A stretch of DNA of 64,000 bases from contig NC_135504.1 of assembly GCF_052857255.1 (NCBI RefSeq), forward strand, positions 135,830,929 through 135,894,928. The letters run 5' to 3'. Below the pieces are notes generated by a model. That model did not search any database, was not told where the DNA came from, and saw only the letters and a list, made by a program, of their open reading frames with translations. The position numbers and the translations under genes were made by a program. Every line of letters begins with the position of its first letter. Position 1 is the first letter of the stretch. The DNA is from Amblyomma americanum. Lineage: Eukaryota > Arthropoda > Arachnida > Ixodida > Ixodidae. Positions 23,001 through 32,000 of this stretch are shown piece after piece.

Positions 23001-26000
23001 GACATGCGCTAGCGTGTTTCATTCGTCACATCCTAGTGAAACATCGCATGCGCATTTCTCATCAAACGGCGCACTGTGCTGTCAAATATCGCCCGTGTTT
23101 CGATTGATTGCGCAATATGTTTGCAGACTACTCTCATGATTGAGACGTGGTCACAGCAATTTTTACATTCGTGTACGGCACTCTGTGAGCTCTAAGCGGA
23201 AAAGAATCGGGGTACGTTCTGTTCAACTGCAGCCTGCCGTTTCTGTCGGCAAGAATTGTAGGCATAATCTGAACGAACGTACATAAGCAATTTGAACGTT
23301 GCTTTCTTGGAAATGTGTTTACGCTTAATGCAAATTCGCCTGCATATGACATGCTACAGCTTCTTCCTATAGAGAACGAGCACGAGCCAAAGTTGCTAAA
23401 CTCCGGCCTAGCGTGCCTGTTTATACCACGTGCTGCACACACGATGACCCACGCTGGAAAAATTGTCCGCAATGAACCAAATGAAAGGTTGTCATGCATG
23501 CATGTGGTGGTTATGAGATATGTTTCCGCATATCTCAAAGCATAACCGCCTATCCGCTGCCCACTGAAACCACCGAAGACCAAGCGCTCGAATCGCGCTT
23601 CACAAACTGAACACTTGTATTCATCCGCATGTCTGCATGTAAAGGTACTAAAAGAAAACACATGGATTTTGCAATTTCAGAACCCCCGCAGCCTGCACAA
23701 CGTAGACGATTCGAAGGCAGAAGAGGGAACGAACCTTTCATTCGCCACCCATAGCAAGCACAACAGAGCATGAATGCCGCTGTGAGGTCGCGATCCCGGA
23801 CATGATGCATACAAAGGCCGAACGCAGCCTGAACACACAAAATGATCTTCTCATTCTTGTTTACCTTCGCCTGGCTGCCTTTCTCGTATAGGTAATCGCC
23901 CATTAACATGCGAAGTAAACACATAAGAATGTTAACAGTGGCAGTTTTACTAATCATCACGTGGCTGCGTCACGAGTACGTTGCTTTTAAGCGGATTTAT
24001 GGCTTATAAAATCTACGCTTTCGTTTAGCAAACTCAGCAGTCTAGTCAGACTTAGTATGATCGCTTATCATCGCTTTCCGCCAAAAGCTCCCCATGTGCT
24101 ATGAAGGACGCCTTATAGGAGGACAACAGAATAATGGCGATCACATGGAGGTCGTTATCATGCACTGGCATCGCACAGTAAACAGCCGCAACTGCATTCT
24201 ACCTACATGGAAATTCAGCAGTCGCTTCAAATATTCCCTCAAGAGCCGAGCGCAACAACAAAACAGCCAGCCCTGCGGGCAGCAGCTCTCCCGCTGTTGA
24301 GTTTATAGGTGACTAAGTGGAATATACTTATCAGCCGACAGATAATTGCGCCGCTTACAGTTCGTCAACGCTGGTCTTGACGCCCATACGCTTGTCGGCG
24401 ACGGCGAAGATTACGATCCAGGAGCCGAACAGCAGGAGCCGCAGGCATTCCACGGGCCTAAAGCATGACGAAGGAGAAATAACTGCGGTGAGGCCTTTTT
24501 ATTGATTGCTCAGTGGAGATAATTTTTCTCATATCCGGGCAAGTCAGCTAGATGAAAAATGAACATCAAAAGAAGGAAGCGTCATTCACTCCACGTCATA
24601 TAAGGTTCACTGGGCCGACTAATTCAGATCATACACAGGGTGCTTCACCTAAGAGTTTACGCGATTTTTAAAAATAGGCTTTTTGAGTAAGAAAAGCGCT
24701 TTTATTGGCACAGCATTGGCAGCGGTGCGGTACATAAGAATACAGCTAAGACTTGCTAACTAGCCAGCCGGTTAAGTAATATTGAGTAGTTAACTTCATA
24801 ACTACTACTGCTAGGCTCCTTAATTATTGAGAGGCTTGTCATCATCATCATCATCACAATCAGCAGCAGCAGCACCCCGACTACGCCCCTGCACGGCAAA
24901 GGCCTGTTCCATGTCTCTGCAATTAATGTCCTTTGGAGCTGCGGCCACCGTATCCCCGCAAACTTCTTAATCTCATCCGCCTACCTAACCTTCTGCCGTC
25001 CCGTGTATTTGCAATTTCGAGAACGAGTACGAAAATGAGCCCAAAAAGTTTTGTTTATTTCCACGTGTTACGTGCACTACAGTGGTTGCTTTGCCTGCAA
25101 GCTTCTTGAAAGCGCATGTATTTTGGCGCGATGTAACCAGAATTTGTTGGGCGCTGAAGACAACCGCCCTTTCGAAATTCGAAAAACTGATACGGATATT
25201 ACATACAGTGGGCGACAGGCTTCTGAATAATTATGGAGCCTAACAGTAATAGTTAAAAGTTAACTACTCAATATTAGTTAATCAGCCTGCTAGTTAGCAC
25301 GTCTTAGCTCTATTCTGATTTACTACACCGGCGACAATTATTGCTGTGCCGAAAAAAGCGGCCTTCTAACTAAAGCCTATGTTCAAAAATTGTGTAGTCT
25401 TAGATGAAACATCCTGTATTCTAGGAACAAGGCAAGAAAATCTGGGTGCATCTGTGAGGGCAGAGCACAGGGTTGCTGAACTGGAATGATGTCGACGTTC
25501 GAGTTGTCCACAGAAACGACAAATACGATGTATCAAAAAGCATCAGTTTAAAATTTCGAAGGAACGAAACAAACACTAGCCGAGGAATTTTTCGTCCTTA
25601 AAACTGAAGGGCAACCGAACGGGGTAAAATTTGAACTATTAATCCTTACTGCTATTCTTTAGATTCAGGTAAAAAATTCGGTGGCCAATTTTGCTTCGCC
25701 TACAGGGTAAGAAGCGATAGCTTTATAGGCGTAGCGTGCAGTTAGTTGATACAATTAAGAATACAAGTAAGGCAAAGATCTACCATATGCAATTCGATTA
25801 CAGAGCCGCCGCGGTGGCTGAGTGGTTACGGTGCTCGGCTGCTGGCCCGAAAGACGCAAGTTCAATCCCGGTCGCGGCTGTCGAATTTCGATGGAGGCGA
25901 AATTCTAGAGGCCCGTGTACTGTGCGATGTCAGTGCACGTTAAAGAACCCCAGGTGGTCGAAATTCCCGGAGCCCTTCACTACGGAGTCTCTCATAGCCT

Positions 26001-29000
26001 GAGTCACTTTGGGATGTTAAACCCCCATAAACCATAAACCAATTCGATTACACAGAAGAATGCGAAGCAAAAAGTAAGAATGCGCAGCGAACACAGGCCG
26101 CGACTAACTGCAATTCAGCCAAGACAGAAAACTGATTCATTCTGTTAAGGTCACTGCGAACTTAGTTCTGGCGGCCGCCGCCTGTTGGTGCCACTGCAGG
26201 AATCAATTGCGACAAACTGCCACGCCAGCAGACCAAGCAGGGATTTTAAAGCGATAGCGTTTTGGCTCACGGCCAACGCACCGTCAACACCGACGAAGCC
26301 TATTTTTGCGCATAACGGGGCCTTAAATATATCGCTTTAAAAGATGCCTTCAAATACAAAATATCTGTTGAGTACGAAAAATTATTCCGAAAAACGAACA
26401 GTAGGCAAACAGTGCAATCTATAAATTGTTTTCACCAAAATAAAGTCAGTATCCTCCTTGCATCCGACATAAGCAAACCTATACGACCCAGCACAATACA
26501 CAAAAAACGTAACATGCGCAGAAGTGCATACAATTGATTAGATATTTTAACGATTGCCTCATGTACTGCGGTAAACCAAAAGTACGTGTAACAAATTAAA
26601 ACATGTGAATGACCCATGACTGGCAGGTAGAGATAAAATGGCCGGTATTAAAGCCTTAATAACGAGGACTTCAGGAGACCGGAAGAAATTCCCCGATTAT
26701 AGAAAGATCAAGCCTCTTTCAATCCTCCCCAGCCACGTGCCGAATCAATGAAAACTGAGAAAATGGTTGAGCATCGCGATGAGAATCCGTTGCACGGACG
26801 GCGAGAAGCGATTACGACCGCGCAGTTTCTGCGTACTGGAAAAAAAAACGCGGACGTAAGGGAGCAATGACCAGCGACACGCCATTACAGTATTTGCCAG
26901 CGATGGACTGCTGGATTAGGACGGGTGGCACATGCGTGGTCATATCCGCCAGGACCACAGGGCGGCTATGTTCAGAAAGCGAAACTATTTCTGACCTGAC
27001 GACAGGTGGTAGCAGGACCTAATATAAGGTCCATAAAGTTTGCTGAGAATTAGTCTGAGGAGGAGTGGGGTGTTGGACCGAGCTGTGACATTCCTTGTGT
27101 GCTACGAGGTACATTGTTCGATGGCGCGGCGTAGACGGAAACCCAGGTATTTCTTTGCGTGTGCTACGAGGATCCACGTTCGACGGCGCGGCGTAGACGA
27201 AGGGACCCGCCGCCGTGACAGCGGCATCATCAATTACCCAGCCATGCTCTTTGAGTGACGACCAGAACAACCGGACCCGCCGCCGCCGCCGCGGGGAAAC
27301 AGGCTTTATCCTCCCCAATTTCCGGGCACATTCCAGGACAAGGGAGCTGTCAGCGGGCCAGAGCGCGCCGTACCACAGCCGACGCTATGCGCTACCGCGA
27401 AGACAACATTCTTTCCCTCCTTCCCCTTTCGACGTGGGCTATCGCCGGGAAGGCACCCACAGCTTCCCGCCGTGCCTCGTGAACAAAAGCGCATTCCCAG
27501 AAGGGCCGTGACGGACACCTGTCATGGCGGACAGGCAGTACTCGCCAAGAATGTGGAAAAACAGGCGCTAGTGAATTAGCTCCGAAGAGAGAGCCTGTGT
27601 ATACTCTCACTTGAGAGAGAGTGGTGGCGTTTTTGTTGTTTATTTAGTTTGTATTGTTAACAGACTCTGGGTTCGAGGCTAAGCCCATCCCAAGGGGTGG
27701 TCCCCATCTCGCATGTTATTTTGGATTGGAGAATTGATGCTTTGGGCGGGCCACTGGAAATGACCGCCCTTAGTCCTTTGTTAATCAAGTGCTTAAAAGC
27801 GCATGTAAACGGATGCAGTCCAGTCTGAGCTGGGGCTCCATGCTTAGCATGTAATGTGATGCTACTTAGGCACTAACCTGCCCGGTCGATGAGTAAAGTA
27901 GTGCAAAGTTTGTTCTTTTGTAAATTCAGTTCTGCTTTTTTCCAGTTTAACTCTCTGTATATGTATGTTGTAAAATTATGCTCTGCTGTCATCATCTACA
28001 AGCTCGCCTCCTGTTCATCTTCCAAGCCGAACGACGCTAGAGGAAGGGTTTGTGAACCATCCTCGAAGAAACGGACGACTATTGAAATTCTACTGCATAC
28101 ACGCTGAGGACGACATCGTTCGCCAAGAGGGCCTTCAGTGCCGAAGCCCGACGGCGTGCAGCTTCTGCCAGCAACCGCTCGAGCCCAACTCCGGAGCCAC
28201 TCCATCGCCCCCATGAAGTCGTCGGCACGTAAGCTCGGACGCCCCAGCCTCTGATGTATAATCTTAATCATGTGTAATTATTGAATATACCTGTTTGTTT
28301 AAACTGAGCCATACGGTGTCTCTTTGCCTCTCCGTCCCGTGTGGACCTGCGCATTATGGGGGTCATCACACTGGTGTCAGAAGTGGGGTGGAGCGCGCAG
28401 ATAGTTCGCAAGAAACGCCCTCTCCTGCATTTGTTCGGCAGGCGCCCGAGGTGACGGCCGGAATGCCACCGGATTTACTTCATGCATTGCTAGAAGAAGA
28501 AGCGCGCGAGGTTGCCGCGCAGATAACGCCAGGAGAGGCTCCTGCCACGAGCCCTCGCGAGTCCCAAAGCAGACAAAGGGGGCACAGACTTAATTAGTAT
28601 GACTCATGAAGGCCGATATCCGCTGCGAAATCGGAAAGCTAAGTCGGACTAATGGCGTAAACAGAGCGGAGTTGTGAACTGGTTAGAATTGTGTAATGCT
28701 GCCGCAGCTCATAACATTGCTATGTGCTTATGTGTTAAGTTATCGGAGTTGGTAGTTAAACCTTTCTGTCATTAAGTAACACCTTCACAGGAGAGCATGC
28801 GGAGCGCATGCAGAACCTGCCCTACTTCCTTTCGTTATCTATATTTTTGTCTGTGCCGTGATCGTGCTAGAAGTAGGAGCTCCTTTGTAACTGTGGTAAA
28901 TTTATTTCGTCCAGTTTGGACTAGAAAGGAGAGGCTTGGGTGCTGAGTTTCATGTTTATCTGTAAAAGAAGATCAGTGCTGCCCCTGGAGACGCCAGTTA

Positions 29001-32000
29001 TGACAGCTGAGGCATATGGTGTTGTGCAGTGGTGTTGAGTGCAGCGAAAAGTGTTTTGTCGGACGCACTGTGCGAGGCGATTCAGAAAGACAAGGGGAGC
29101 TGCAGGGACTCAAATGTTCGGAGAACATTCTTTTGGAGGGTGAGCGAGTGTGACATTCCTTGTGTGCTACGAGGTACATTGTTCGATGGCGCGGCGTAGA
29201 CGGAAACCCAGGTATTTCTTTGTGTGTGCTACGAGGATCCACGTTCGACGGCGCGGCGTAGACGAAGGGACCCGCCGCCGTGACAGCGGCATCATCAATT
29301 ACCCAGCCATGCTCTTTGAGTGACGACCAGAACAACCGGACCCGCCGCCGCCGCCGCGGGGAAACAGGCTTTATCCTCCCCAATTTCCGGGCACATTCCA
29401 GGACAAGGGAGCTGTCAGCGGGCCAGAGCGCGCCGTACCACAGCCGACGCTATGCGCTACCGCGAAGACAACATTCTTTCCCTCCTTCCCCTTTCGACGT
29501 GGGCTATCGCCGGGAAGGCACCCACAGCTTCCCGCCGTGCCTCGTGAACAAAAGCGCATTCCCAGAAGGGCCGTGACGGACACCTGTCATGGCGGACAGG
29601 CAGTACTCGCCAAGAATGTGGAAAGACAGGCGCTAGTGAATTAGCTCCGAAGAGAGAGCCTGTGTATACTCTCACTTGAGAGAGAGTGGTGGCGTTTTTG
29701 TTGTTTATTTAGTTTGTATTGTTAACAGACTCTGGGTTCGAGGCTAAGCCCATCCCAAGGGGTGGTCCCCATCTCGCATGTTATTTTGGATTGGAGAATT
29801 GATGCTTTGGGCGGGCCACTGGAAATGACCGCCCTTAGTCCTTTGTTAATCAAGTGCTTAAAAGCGCATGTAAACGGATGCAGTCCAGTCTGAGCTGGGG
29901 CTCCATGCTTAGCATGTAATGTGATGCTACTTAGGCACTAACCTGCCCGGTCGATGAGTAAAGTAGTGCAAAGTTTGTTCTTTTGTAAATTCAGTTCTGC
30001 TTTTTTCCAGTTTAACTCTCTGTATATGTATGTCGTAAAATTATGCTCTGCTGTCATCATCTACAAGCTCGCCTCCTGTTCATCTTCCAAGCCGAACGAC
30101 GCTAGAGGAAGGGTTTGTGAACCATCCTCGAAGAAACGGACGACTATTGAAATTCTACTGCATACACGCTGAGGACGACATCGTTCGCCAAGAGGGCCTT
30201 CAGTGCCGAAGCCCGACGGCGTGCAGCTTCTGCCAGCAACCGCTCGAGCCCAACTCCGGAGCCACTCCATCGCCCCCATGAAGTCGTCGGCACGTAAGCT
30301 CGGACGCCCCAGCCTCTGATGTATAATCTTAATCATGTGTAATTATTGAATATACCTGTTTGTTTAAACTGAGCCATACGGTGTCTCTTTGCCTCTCCGT
30401 CCCGTGTGGACCTGCGCATTATGGGGGTCATCACAGAGCTCTCTCGGCTCGGTAAGTCTGACCATCACTGAACATGTGGATACGCTCCCGGGAACACTCA
30501 GCACGAGGGACGTCTTACCCTGTGTATCAGACCTCGGGCTAAGCCGTCCACCCCACGTCCTTCCTCCGTACACAGGCCAACCAACCTCCACCCCCAATTC
30601 CGACATTACGGAATCGAAAGTCATAGCGGCCCTTCTGACTCTCCGTACTCCCTCCGCTCCTGGTGTTGATAAAATCTCAACTCCATGCTCCGCAACCTGG
30701 ATGGTCGTCGGTCACCCATATTACGGACTACTTTAACAAATGATGGACGGAGGACACCCTGCTCCTGTCTTGGCGTCACGCTGTGGTTATATTCATCCCC
30801 TAAGCAAACAAGCCACTAGCGCTATTCTACCTTAGCCCAACCTCTCTCACTTCGTGTCTCGGGAATCTTTCTGAACACATCGTGCTGGCGGTACTCAGTC
30901 AACACATGACGGACGAAGACCTCTACCCCCAAAGCATAATGGGCTTCCGTCTCCATTTGTTGGCGCAGAATACGATATTACTGCTAACCTACGACATCTT
31001 TGAGCCGGTCATCCCGAGCCACACAAACAGCAACCTGGCTTTGGATTTGTCCACATTCATTGATCGCGTTGACCTTCAGGCGATCATGACTGCCTTCTCT
31101 CGTCATTCACATTGGCGTGCGTACGTACCCTATATATTACCTTTTCTTACCAACCCCACGGCTGAGGTCCACTTTGGCCACACGCAACACCTCCTTACTC
31201 CCTCAATAGGAGTCGATCCACTCGGGGCTCAATTCTCTCCTCTTTCCTTTTCAGCACGACCATGATCCCCCTCGCCGAAAAACAACTGGCCACAATACCA
31301 CACCTCCGGCACACCTTCTATGCCGATCACATCACGCTGCTGTGGACCACCCACGGGAGTGATGGTGACACGGAGGACACACTAAAAACCGCCGCCACAT
31401 TCACACAATGACACGCTCGAGGCATCGGACCCTCGTGCTCGCCAGATAAATTCAAAAACGGATAGTTCAGATCTATGTCACACACAGTCCACACTGCATA
31501 TACGCGGAGAGCCTAAGCTCTAGCGCTTAGTTTCGCTCAATGCACGGCAGGCATAAAAGTTATAAATTCTTCTCTAGTCTTTCGCTTTGAGGCTTGATGT
31601 TTTAAACGAGTCACCCCTGTTGTATTACTGGAGCAACCGTTCATCAGATCATCTTATTCATCGTGGTCGAAGTAATTTCACCTTCTGTCCATTCTAACCA
31701 TACTCGGCGGCCCCACGTAACTTTAAGATGGCCCCGCGAAATGCTACGAAGACGAAGAAGCCGGAAGTGGTGCGGCACAGAGAGATCCCGCTGTTCCCGC
31801 AGCCAGTAAAAATACGCACCCGATCTGCCCCATGCCTCGGCGTTTCCTCTGTAGATACATCTGGATGCTGGCGTCGGCGCTCTTGCTCAGCTCCCCGTCG
31901 CTGCGAGAAAGAGTGGAACAGGCTAAACACTAAGAGTCACTACGGAAGGAATGGCGTAAGATTGCGTTTACATTACGCAGTTTTTGTACGTCTTTAGCAT

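Noticed and set aside
27215..29675. Pairs of identical 60-100-residue frames at 27.2-28.3 and 29.3-30.3 kb
   Set aside because: They are duplicated only because they lie in the two LTRs; no gene duplication.
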